Assembly: GCF_006542685.1 (NCBI RefSeq)
Contig: NZ_AP019736.1
Coordinates: 2,406,001-2,470,000, forward strand
Direction of reading: 5' to 3'
Length of the DNA stretch: 64,000 nucleotides
DNA from: Alistipes dispar
GTDB lineage: Bacteria > Bacteroidota > Bacteroidia > Bacteroidales > Rikenellaceae
Below, piece after piece: positions 50,011 through 57,268 of the stretch (position 1 is its first letter; every line of letters begins with the position of its first letter). The notes below the pieces were generated by a model. It was not told where the DNA came from. It saw only the letters and a list, made by a program, of their open reading frames with translations, and did no database searches. The position numbers and the translations under genes were made by a program.

Positions 50011-51086
50011 CGATGCCCGGACGCCGTATCGGGCCGCGTAAACGGCTGGCCCTCGAACTCTTCTCCGGTCTCTATGCGGACAAGGTGCGCGAACACCGCC
50101 TCGATACGCTCTTCTGGGAGTGTACGCTGCGGTGCAACCTCGCATGCAGGCATTGCGGGAGCGACTGCCGCACGGATCCCGGCGTGAAGGACATGCCGGC
50201 GGAGGATTTCCTGCGGGTGCTGGACGAGGAGGTGACGCCGCACGTCGATCCCGCCGGGGTGCTCGTCATCCTCTCGGGCGGCGAGGTGCTCGTGCGCGAC
50301 GATCTGGAACGGATCGGTTCGGAGATCGCCCGCCGCGGCTACCCGTGGGGGATGGTGACCAACGGCCTGGCGCTGACGCCGGAACGGCTGCACGGCCTGA
50401 TTCGTGCCGGGCTGCGGACGATTTCGGTGAGCCTCGACGGATTCGAGCGGGAACACAACCGCATCCGGCGCAATCCGGCGAGTTTCGCCCGGGCGATGGA
50501 CGCCGTGCGGCATATCGTGCGCGAGCCGGAGTTGGCTTTCGATGTCGTGACCTGCGTCACGGAACCGCTCGTCCCGCAGCTCGAAGCCTTCCGCGACCGG
50601 CTCGTCGCCGAGGGGGTGCGCCATTGGCGGCTCTTCTCGATCTTCCCTGCGGGACGCGCCAAAGGCGACGGAACGCTCCGCCTGACCGATGCCGGTTTCC
50701 GCACGCTGCTCGACTTCATCCGCCGTACGCGCCGCGAAGGGCGCATCGACGCCAGCTATGCCTGCGAGGGCTTTCTGGGAGGGTACGAGGCGGAGGTGCG
50801 CGACCATTTCTACCAATGCGCCGCCGGGGTCTCCGTGGCTTCGGTGCGGGTGGACGGCTCGATTTCGGGCTGCACGTCGATCCGTGCGAATTTCCATCAG
50901 GGCAATATCTACCGCGACCGCTTCTGGGAGGTGTGGCAGTCGCGTTTCGAACGCTTCCGCGACCGGGAGTGGATGCGCCGCGGCGTGTGTGCCGGCTGCG
51001 GGGTTTTCCGCTTCTGCCGGGGCGGCGGAATGCATTTGCGCGACGACGACGGCGAATTGCTCTGCTGCCATTACAACCGGTTGTGA
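50007..51086 (+). CDS. Radical SAM/SPASM enzyme of an rSAM/lipoprotein system
   Basis: 359 residues from a GTG overlapping the lipoprotein stop (ATG at 50013 is an alternative). The SAM cluster is Cys43-x3-Cys47-x2-Cys50 in CNLACRHC; LSGGEVLVRDD is the GGE motif. A C-terminal SPASM-type region carries Cys in FYQCAAG, SISGCTS, CAGCGVFRFC and LCCHY, enough to bind one or two auxiliary [4Fe-4S] clusters. Such enzymes modify peptides or proteins. Coupled to a tiny lipoprotein, it probably acts on it before export. Function of the family is not established experimentally as far as I know. Confidence 0.87.
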   Translation: MTMPGRRIGPRKRLALELFSGLYADKVREHRLDTLFWECTLRCNLACRHCGSDCRTDPGVKDMPAEDFLRVLDEEVTPHVDPAGVLVILSGGEVLVRDDLERIGSEIARRGYPWGMVTNGLALTPERLHGLIRAGLRTISVSLDGFEREHNRIRRNPASFARAMDAVRHIVREPELAFDVVTCVTEPLVPQLEAFRDRLVAEGVRHWRLFSIFPAGRAKGDGTLRLTDAGFRTLLDFIRRTRREGRIDASYACEGFLGGYEAEVRDHFYQCAAGVSVASVRVDGSISGCTSIRANFHQGNIYRDRFWEVWQSRFERFRDREWMRRGVCAGCGVFRFCRGGGMHLRDDDGELLCCHYNRL

Positions 51087-51211
51087 ATGCCCGCTGTGGC
51101 GTCGTCCGATCCGCCTCCGGCCTTTCCGATCCGGGCGCGCCGCGCCGCGGCGGTTTTGCCGGACCGCTTGCCGGCGGAGAGAGACGAAAAGCTATTTTTT
51201 TGCGAATTTAT

Positions 51212-51242
51212 TTTGTCTTTTCGGATTTTAGGCTTATCTTTG
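51212..51242 (+). promoter_or_regulatory. tRNA-Pro promoter
   Basis: TTTG (51212-51215), 19 bases, TATCTTTG (51235-51242), 30 bases before the tRNA. Confidence 0.75.
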
Positions 51243-51272
51243 TGCGCTCTTAAAACGATAAGGGCGTTTGTT

Positions 51273-51347
51273 CGGGGTGTAGCGCAGTCCGGTTAGCGCG
51301 CCAGCTTCGGGAGTTGGAGGTCGCTGGTTCGAATCCAGTCTCCCCGA
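51273..51347 (+). tRNA. tRNA-Pro (CGG)
   Basis: 75 bases, CCA not encoded. The anticodon loop TTCGGGA (51306-51312) gives CGG. T-arm loop TTCGAAT is standard. Acceptor pair 6:67 is T-T, a mismatch within an otherwise good stem. The D-arm is identical to that of the next tRNA. Confidence 0.92.
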
Positions 51348-51354
51348 CAAATCG

Positions 51355-51385
51355 GCAGACCGCCCGCAGGGGGTCTGCTTTTTTT
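51355..51385 (+). terminator. Terminator between the two tRNA-Pro genes
   Basis: GCAGACC (51355-51361) pairs with GGTCTGC (51372-51378), followed by seven T. Confidence 0.85.
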
Positions 51386-51451
51386 ATTTGCCGGGCATCG
51401 GGCCCGGGGCGGATATTCCGGTATGCCGCCGCGGATGCCGCCCGGACGATT

Positions 51452-51526
51452 CGGGGTGTAGCGCAGTCCGGTTAGCGCACCTGCTTTGGGAGCAGGGGGT
51501 CACAGGTTCGAATCCTGTTACCCCGA
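51452..51526 (+). tRNA. tRNA-Pro (TGG)
   Basis: 75 bases, CCA not encoded. The anticodon loop TTTGGGA gives TGG. All arms pair well. It has no visible TAnnTTTG box of its own in the 66 bases after the preceding terminator. Confidence 0.95.
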
Positions 51527-51531
51527 CTTTA

Positions 51532-51569
51532 CGGAAAAAGCCTTTCAGATTTCTGAAAGGCTTTTTCCG
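51532..51569. terminator. Perfect 17-bp bidirectional terminator
   Basis: Positions 51532-51548 pair with 51553-51569 around an ATTT loop; A/T-rich flanks provide T-runs in both directions, ending the tRNA transcript and the HAD gene. Confidence 0.88.
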
Positions 51570-51607
51570 TGTTTCATGCGGTGCGGCGGGCGGCGGGACG
51601 TGCCGGT

Positions 51608-52237
51608 TCAGCTTCGTCCCACCGATTCGAGCAGGTGGCCGAAGTCCTCCTGCGGGGCGGGCATGTAGATCGAGAAGCCGAGCGCCTGTGCCGTATCGAC
51701 GTTCTTGCTGCCGTCGTCGATGAAGAGCGTTTCGGCGGGTTCCAGACCGCTCGCGGCGATCATTTTCCGGAAAATCGCCTCGGAGGGCTTCAGCTCGTGC
51801 ATCCGGTAGGAGAGGTAAACGGCGTCGAAATAGTACTCCATGTCGTGCCCGTCGGCCGTGAACATGCGCCGGACGAACTCCATCGAGGCCGGGTTGTTGT
51901 TCGAGAGCACGTAGGTCCGGATACCCCGGCGGCGGAGCGCCTCGATCTGGCGGAGTTTCGTGACGGGGATCGTCACCAGAAACTCCCCGTAGGCCCACGC
52001 GATCCGTTCGTCCGGGACGTCGGGCGTACCCGAGAGGCGGCGCATCTCCTCGCACGCCTCGTGGAAGGTGATGTCGCCGTGTTCGAGGCGGCCGATCATC
52101 TCGGCGGGGTAGTAGGGGTTGATGAGTTCCGCCACGGCGTCCATGCCGAGCGTGCGGAACGCCGCGATGCAGCGATTCAGGTCGAGGTCCACGAGGACGC
52201 CCCCGAGGTCGAATACTACGTTTTTGATCTTTTCCAT
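51608..52237 (-). CDS. HAD-superfamily phosphatase, YihX-like
   Basis: 209 residues from the ATG at 52237. HAD motif I reads VVFDLGGVLVDLD (the second Asp replaced by Gly, as in the FDLGNV/FDLGGV subgroup), motif II VLSNNN, Lys in HELKPSEAIF, and motif IV FIDDGSKNV. The overall line-up resembles E. coli YihX, an alpha-glucose-1-phosphatase, so a sugar phosphatase is plausible. Single gene. Confidence 0.87.
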   Translation of the reverse strand: MEKIKNVVFDLGGVLVDLDLNRCIAAFRTLGMDAVAELINPYYPAEMIGRLEHGDITFHEACEEMRRLSGTPDVPDERIAWAYGEFLVTIPVTKLRQIEALRRRGIRTYVLSNNNPASMEFVRRMFTADGHDMEYYFDAVYLSYRMHELKPSEAIFRKMIAASGLEPAETLFIDDGSKNVDTAQALGFSIYMPAPQEDFGHLLESVGRS

Positions 52238-52548
52238 GGTTTCCGGAGCCGGAGCGGTCGGGTCCGGCGGCACAAAGATACGAAATTTTACGTTCCGGCG
52301 CTCCGGTCTTTCAGTGCGGACGGTATTCTGCCTGCACAGGACGCATTTTTCCGGCGGGGGCGCATGCGGAAGGCGATGCCCGGAAGGGAGCGGGTGTCTG
52401 TCGTGATGCGGGTGGATGGGAACACCTGCCGCATATACGGGGAGGCGAGGAGTCGATCGGACATTGCGGGGCGTCGGCCGGACGGGCGGAGAACAGAGGA
52501 CAGGGGACAGAGGTATGCCCTTCGGACGGGGCCTCGTGCCGGTCCGAG
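52238..52548. other. Intergenic region upstream of the HAD gene
   Basis: 311 bases with no credible gene. It contains TATCTTTG on the minus strand at 52272-52279, the HAD -7 element, 34 bases before its ATG. I see no terminator with a T-run for the steroid operon that ends at 52549. Confidence 0.5.
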
Positions 52549-53391
52549 CTACCTTTGGAACCGCATCGTGAAACGCCGCAGCGGACGGATCGCCTGCATG
52601 GGCAGGAGTTTGCAGAGGGGAATCCAGATGCGGTTCCACCAGTCGGGGACGATCGTGCGGCGGCCCCGCCACAGGGCGCGCAGTCCCCGCCGGGCACAGG
52701 AGTCGGCCGAGATCAGCACTCCGAGCCGGAGCCCGATGCGCTGCCAGCGGGGTGTCAGTCCGTAGAGGTCGGTGGCCACGCCTGCGGGGCAGACCGCCGT
52801 GACGCGGATGCCTTCGTCGCGGACCTCCTTGGCGAAGGCCACGGAGAAGGCGCGCAGGTAGGCTTTCGAGGCGCTGTAGAGCGACAGCCCGGGGAAGGGC
52901 ATCCACAGCGAATAGGAGGACATGTTGAGGATGTGCCCGCCCCGCCCGCGGCGTGCCATGTCGGCGGCGTAGAGGCGGCAGAGCTGCGTGTTCGTCAGGT
53001 CGTGCAGGAGGATGATCCGCTCGATGCGCTCGGCGGGCGTGCGGAGGATGTCGAGGAACGAGAAGATTCCGGCGTTGTTGATGAGCACGTCAACGGCGAT
53101 TCCCTCCCGCTCGGTGAATGCGTGCAGCTCTTCGGCGGCTCCGGTCCGGGCCAGGTCGATCTCCGCGATGCAGACCTCGGCGGCGGCACGGACGGTGGTT
53201 CCGATCTCCTGCCGGACGGCCTCCAGCGGTTCGCGGCGGTCGCCCGCCAGCACGAGGTCGTAGCCCGCCGCCGCCAGCCGCAGGGCATAGCAGCGGCCGA
53301 TGCCCGATCCGGCGCCCGTCACGAGGGCCCAGGCGCTGCCGGGCGCGACCTCTCCGCGCCGCCGGCGCGTGTCGTTGCGTCGGGCGTTCAT
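52549..53391 (-). CDS. Short-chain dehydrogenase, probable hydroxysteroid dehydrogenase
   Basis: 280 residues. Classical SDR: nucleotide-binding TGAGSGIG (25-32), NNAGI (104-108), catalytic Ser157/158, and Tyr171-x3-Lys175 in YSASK. CPAGVATDLYG follows the active site. A long C-terminal part (about 225-280) rich in Arg/Trp resembles the membrane-associated HSDs (17-beta-HSD12/Let767-like). Its ATG overlaps the stop of the OYE-type gene as ATGA, and a steroid 5-alpha-reductase lies upstream. A 3-keto to 3-hydroxy reduction of a steroid or bile acid is inferred; 3-alpha versus 3-beta cannot be told. Confidence 0.9.
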   Translation of the reverse strand: MNARRNDTRRRRGEVAPGSAWALVTGAGSGIGRCYALRLAAAGYDLVLAGDRREPLEAVRQEIGTTVRAAAEVCIAEIDLARTGAAEELHAFTEREGIAVDVLINNAGIFSFLDILRTPAERIERIILLHDLTNTQLCRLYAADMARRGRGGHILNMSSYSLWMPFPGLSLYSASKAYLRAFSVAFAKEVRDEGIRVTAVCPAGVATDLYGLTPRWQRIGLRLGVLISADSCARRGLRALWRGRRTIVPDWWNRIWIPLCKLLPMQAIRPLRRFTMRFQR

Positions 53392-54599
53392 GGCAGGCGT
53401 TCGAGTTCTTCGACGATCTTCCGCGGCAGGTCGGGGCAGTGCTTGCAGCACTTCATGTCCACGGAATACATGCGGGCGATGCAGTAGTTGCGGTGGTCGC
53501 AGGCGCTGCGCGTCGAGGCGTCGCCCGTGCGGAGCTTCTCCACGAAGGCCGGGTCGTTCACCAGCGCGCGGGCCATCTGCACCAGCTCGAACCCGGCGTC
53601 GAGCGCGCGGTCGATCCCTTCGCGGCTCACGAGCCCTCCGACGTAGATGAGCGGGCATTTGAGCGCCGCGCGGAACTTTTTGGCGTCCTCCAGGAAGTAG
53701 CACTCCTCGAACGGGTATTGCCGGATCATCCACGGGCCGCACCAGCGGATGAAGTAGCGGAGCCACCACGGCGAGTAATAGCTCATCGTGTAAATCGGGA
53801 TCAGCCCCCGCATGACGGCCATCGGGGCCTTCGAAACGAATCCGCCCGTGAGCACGATGCCGTCCACGCCGAAGCGTTCGATCTCGCGGGCGATTTCGAG
53901 GCTCTCGGGAATTTCGATTCCGCCCCGGAATCCGTCGTACATGTTGTGTTTGACGGTGACGGCCATGCCACAGGACCGGGCCGCCCCGACGGCTTCCTCC
54001 AGACACATGCGCATGAAGCGCATCCGGTTTTCGAGCGATCCGCCGTATTCGTCGCGGCGGCGGTTGGTGTAGGGCGAGAGGAACTGCGAAATGAGGTAGC
54101 CGTGCCCGGCGTGCACCTCCACCGAGTCGAACCCGGCGTCGCGGGCCGTGCGGACGGCGCGGCCGAAGTCGCGCGCCACCTCTGCGATCTCGCTCCGCCG
54201 CATGCCCCGCACCGGGGTGTAGGCGTACAGGTTGAAACCCGACGAGGCGCCGATCGGAATCTGTCCGGCGGTGGAGTAGTGGGTCATGTTGCCGCAGTGG
54301 CCGATCTGGATGGCCGCGGCGGCTCCTTCGCGGTGGACGGCGTCGGTGATGTCGCGCAGCCCCGGCACGATGGCCGGGCGCAGCCAGAGCTGTTTGTCGA
54401 ACGAGAGGCCGCTGCGCGAGACGGCGGCATAGGCCAGCGTCGTCATGCCGATGCCGCCGCGGGCCACCGCGACGTGGTACTCCTTGAGCTGTTCGGTGGG
54501 ACCGAACGCCCGGCCCATCGACTCGAAGGCCGCCGAACGGATCGTGCGGTTGCGCAGCGTCACGGGGCCCAGTTGGTAAGGGGTGAAAAGTGCGGACAT
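53388..54599 (-). CDS. Old-Yellow-Enzyme-type flavin reductase, probable delta-4-steroid reductase
   Basis: 403 residues. An FMN-binding TIM barrel of the NADH:flavin oxidoreductase family: Gln98 in IQIGHCG, His163 and His166 in VHAGHGYL, and the SPYTNRRRDEYGGSLENRMRF segment. Close relatives act as BaiCD/BaiH-type or 5-beta-reductases on 3-oxo-delta-4 bile acids, but those of BaiCD type carry extra C-terminal flavin and NAD domains of about 250 residues, absent here. The C-terminus is Cys-rich (Cys367, 373, 384, 385, 388), where [4Fe-4S] ligands would be, with a non-standard spacing. Middle gene of the three-gene operon. Confidence 0.9.
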   Translation of the reverse strand: MSALFTPYQLGPVTLRNRTIRSAAFESMGRAFGPTEQLKEYHVAVARGGIGMTTLAYAAVSRSGLSFDKQLWLRPAIVPGLRDITDAVHREGAAAAIQIGHCGNMTHYSTAGQIPIGASSGFNLYAYTPVRGMRRSEIAEVARDFGRAVRTARDAGFDSVEVHAGHGYLISQFLSPYTNRRRDEYGGSLENRMRFMRMCLEEAVGAARSCGMAVTVKHNMYDGFRGGIEIPESLEIAREIERFGVDGIVLTGGFVSKAPMAVMRGLIPIYTMSYYSPWWLRYFIRWCGPWMIRQYPFEECYFLEDAKKFRAALKCPLIYVGGLVSREGIDRALDAGFELVQMARALVNDPAFVEKLRTGDASTRSACDHRNYCIARMYSVDMKCCKHCPDLPRKIVEELERLP

Positions 54600-54602
54600 G
54601 GA

Positions 54603-55364
54603 TCAATAGATAAAGGGTATGATGCGCTTCCTGCGAAGCGAGGTGAACTCCTCGCCGAACTCCTGTTCGTAGCGGCGGCGCAGCGAGGCGGCGCGGGGCG
54701 CGAGGTTGGCGAAGGTCCACCAGGCGAAGACCGCCCCGGCCCACGACCACGAGGCGACGGCGAAGCCGGTCCATTCGAGCAGCTCGCCGAAGTAGTTGGC
54801 CGACGAGACGTAGCGGAACATGCCGCCGCGGGGAATGTAGTGCCTCGTGTCGCCGGGGCGGCGGAGGCGGCGGATGATGCTGTCCGAATGGATGTTCACG
54901 GCCATCCCGGCGAGGAACAGCGCGCCGCCGGCGTAGATGAAGGGCTGCGAGAACCACCCGGCGTAGTAGTCCGCCGGGGAGACGTAGAAGATCCAGCCGC
55001 CCTGCATCAGGGCGTTGAGCGTGTTGAAGACCATACCCATGAGGACGATGCCGAGCGGCATTTTCGACTTCCCGCGGATGAGCAGCGGGAAGATGAAGGC
55101 CCGCTGGAGGTAGTGCGTCTGGAAGAGGGCGAACAGCGCGAGCGGCCCGGCCTGCCACATGCGGTCGGAGCAGGCCCAGAGCACGCACATGAGGATGAAT
55201 ACCGGGGATTCCATCACCACCCATCCGATGCGGTTCGGGACGGGTGGTCCGTAGCGGCGGTCGAACAGGTAGCCGTAGCCGGCTTCGAAGAAGTGCAGCG
55301 CCACGAACACCCCGAGCGCCGCGACGGCCATGACGATAAGGAAAATGTCGAAACTCTCTTTCAT
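54603..55364 (-). CDS. Steroid 5-alpha-reductase homologue
   Basis: 253 residues, about seven membrane segments; same length as human SRD5A1/2. Residues equivalent to the catalytic and steroid-contacting residues of SRD5A2 are present: Glu52 in VVMESP and Tyr85 in THYLQR. The NADPH site is conserved: NIHSDSIIRRLRRPGDT (Asn157, Asp161, Arg168) and SSANYFGELLEW (Asn190, Glu194). The C-terminus ends RIIPFIY. It should reduce the 4,5 double bond of 3-oxo-delta-4 steroids to 5-alpha (allo) products at the inner membrane. First gene of an operon with an OYE-type reductase (3 bases apart) and an SDR. Confidence 0.93.
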   Translation of the reverse strand: MKESFDIFLIVMAVAALGVFVALHFFEAGYGYLFDRRYGPPVPNRIGWVVMESPVFILMCVLWACSDRMWQAGPLALFALFQTHYLQRAFIFPLLIRGKSKMPLGIVLMGMVFNTLNALMQGGWIFYVSPADYYAGWFSQPFIYAGGALFLAGMAVNIHSDSIIRRLRRPGDTRHYIPRGGMFRYVSSANYFGELLEWTGFAVASWSWAGAVFAWWTFANLAPRAASLRRRYEQEFGEEFTSLRRKRIIPFIY

Positions 55365-55665
55365 AGGCGGCCCGGGTATTCCCGGCGGATAAACACGGTA
55401 AAGGTAGTGTTTTTTTCCGGTCCGGGCAAGTCCTCCGGTCCTGGCCGCTTGTCTGTTTCGTCCGGAAACGGGGCCGATTCGTCCGGAACGGAAAACGGAG
55501 ACGGCCTCCGTTTCCGAAAGGAAGCGAAGACCGTCCGGGGCGCTGCCGCCCGGGAGAGGCGCGTGCCGCGTGGCGTTCCGGCGATGCCGGCCGCGGGAAG
55601 ACGCCCGTCGGGGCGGCGCGGAGGCTGCACCCGCGCACCGGGGCGTGCGGGCTGTGTGGGCCGCG
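55365..55665 (-). other. Intergenic region upstream of the steroid operon
   Basis: 301 bases. On the minus strand TACCTTTA (55399-55406), one mismatch from the -7 consensus, is 34 bases before the 5-alpha-reductase ATG. A hairpin at about 55490-55510 (ACGGAG/CTCCGT with A/T-rich shoulders) may end the upstream glutamate decarboxylase transcript, but its T-run is short, so read-through is possible. Confidence 0.45.
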
Positions 55666-57081
55666 TCAGTGCGTGTAAACCTTGCCCTTCTGTTTCTCGT
55701 TTTTCTCGAACAGGAGGCGCGACTGCGTGGGGTACCGGAGCTTCTCGAACTCCTCCACGGCGTTGCGGATGTCGCCCATGAGCATGTCGGCCATGTCGCG
55801 CGACATGCCCTGCCGCACCACGATGCGCATGACGATCAGTTGTTCGATGTTCGCGGGCATCGTGTAGGCGGGGACCATCCAGCCGCTCTGCTGCAGTTTG
55901 GCCTGCAAGTCGAAGAGCGTCCATTTGGCCGTTTTCTCGTAGGCCGGGTCCATCGACCAGATGAAGAGCGGATTGACCACCTCTTTGGCGAAATTCCGGA
56001 AGCAGGTCATCTCGCCGATGGCACGGTGGCAGTAGGCGGCTATGTCCATCGAGTTCTGCTGGATCTCCTTGTAGCCCTCGAATCCCAGCCGGATGAAGTT
56101 GTAGTACTGGCCGAGAATCTGAGCCGCCGGACGCGAGAAGTTCAGGCCGACCTGCGTGATGTTGGCGCCGAGGTAATTGACCGAGAACGACATTTCGTCG
56201 GGCAGGTACTTCTTGTCCTTCCAGACGACCCAGCCCAGACCCGGATAGACCAGCCCGTACTTGTGGCCCGACGTGGAGATCGACAGCACCCACCGCAGCC
56301 GGAAGTCCCATCGCTTCTCGGGCTTGAGGAACGGCAGGATGAATCCGCCCGAAGCCGCGTCCACGTGGATCGGAATTTCGTAGCCGGTCCGGGCGTTGTA
56401 GGCGTCGAGGGCCTTGTCGAGCGCCTCGATGTCGTCGTCGAGTCCGGTCCACGTCACGCCGGCGATCGGCACGATGCAGATGGTGTTCTCGTCGCACGCC
56501 TTCAGCGCGGCGTCGATGTCGAGCGTGGGGTGCTGTTCGTCGAGGGGCACGGTGCGCAGTTCGATCTGCCAGAGCTGGCAGAACTTCTCCCAGACGACCT
56601 GGAACGCCGAGCTCATCACCAGGTTCGGCTTGTCGAAGGGTTTTCCGGCGGCCTTGCGGCGGGCTCTCCAGCGCAGCCATGCGGCCACGCCGCCCAGCAT
56701 GCACGCCTCCGAGGAGCCGATTCCCAGCGCGCCGGTCTTCCATTCGGCCTTCTCGGGCGAATTCCACAGGTTGGCGATGATGTTCAGGCAGCGGCCGCAC
56801 ATGACGGCCACGCGCGGATACTCCGTCTCGTCGATGTAATTGACGTTGATCGCTTCGTTCATCAGACGCGTGGCGTAGTCGTCCATGTAGGTCGTCACGA
56901 AAGTGGCCAGGTTCAGGCGCGGCTGCGTCTGCGGGTAGGTCTCGTCCTTGACCAGTTGGTAGGCCACTTCGGGGGCCGTCTTGCCTTTGGGAATAAATTC
57001 CGTGGGTGCGGGACAGCGCATTTCCTGCGTGCCGAAGATGTCGGTCAGGGTGTCCTCGCGGGGATGTCTTTGTTGATTCAT
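55666..57081 (-). CDS. gadB: Glutamate decarboxylase
   Basis: 471 residues from the ATG at 57081; the frame is open further but upstream codons match nothing. PLP enzyme converting glutamate to GABA and CO2 with uptake of a proton. PLP lysine Lys274 in STSGHKYGLV, Asp241 in HVDAASGGF, and the N-terminal TEFIPKGKTAPEVAYQLV region match E. coli GadA/GadB along their length. The C-terminus ends YTH; in E. coli GadB a near-terminal His shuts the site at neutral pH. With the antiporter and glutaminase at 41-44 kb it forms a complete acid-resistance set. Divergent from a sirtuin gene. Confidence 0.96.
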   Translation of the reverse strand: MNQQRHPREDTLTDIFGTQEMRCPAPTEFIPKGKTAPEVAYQLVKDETYPQTQPRLNLATFVTTYMDDYATRLMNEAINVNYIDETEYPRVAVMCGRCLNIIANLWNSPEKAEWKTGALGIGSSEACMLGGVAAWLRWRARRKAAGKPFDKPNLVMSSAFQVVWEKFCQLWQIELRTVPLDEQHPTLDIDAALKACDENTICIVPIAGVTWTGLDDDIEALDKALDAYNARTGYEIPIHVDAASGGFILPFLKPEKRWDFRLRWVLSISTSGHKYGLVYPGLGWVVWKDKKYLPDEMSFSVNYLGANITQVGLNFSRPAAQILGQYYNFIRLGFEGYKEIQQNSMDIAAYCHRAIGEMTCFRNFAKEVVNPLFIWSMDPAYEKTAKWTLFDLQAKLQQSGWMVPAYTMPANIEQLIVMRIVVRQGMSRDMADMLMGDIRNAVEEFEKLRYPTQSRLLFEKNEKQKGKVYTH

Positions 57082-57175
57082 ACCGTAAAAGATTTTTTTG
57101 GTTCGTATTGCCGTTCCCGTCGTTGCACGAACTATGCCATGCGCGTCCGGCGGGGAAAAGTTTTGCCCCGGAGGC

Positions 57176-57206
57176 TTGCGATTCTCCCGCAAAGAGGGTA
57201 GTTTTG
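57176..57206 (+). promoter_or_regulatory. Sirtuin promoter
   Basis: TTGC (57176-57179), 19 bases, TAGTTTTG (57199-57206). No good box was seen for the opposite gadB direction. Confidence 0.7.
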
Positions 57207-57268
57207 TCAGGCCGCCCGGCCGCGGCGCGGAGGAATGCGGCGCGGCCGGACGGCGGAAAGTGCTGGAT

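Noticed and set aside
52551..52558. TACCTTTG on the plus strand at the end of the SDR gene
   Set aside because: Points into the antisense of the operon with no gene in that direction and lies within the coding region; treated as chance, although an antisense RNA cannot be excluded.
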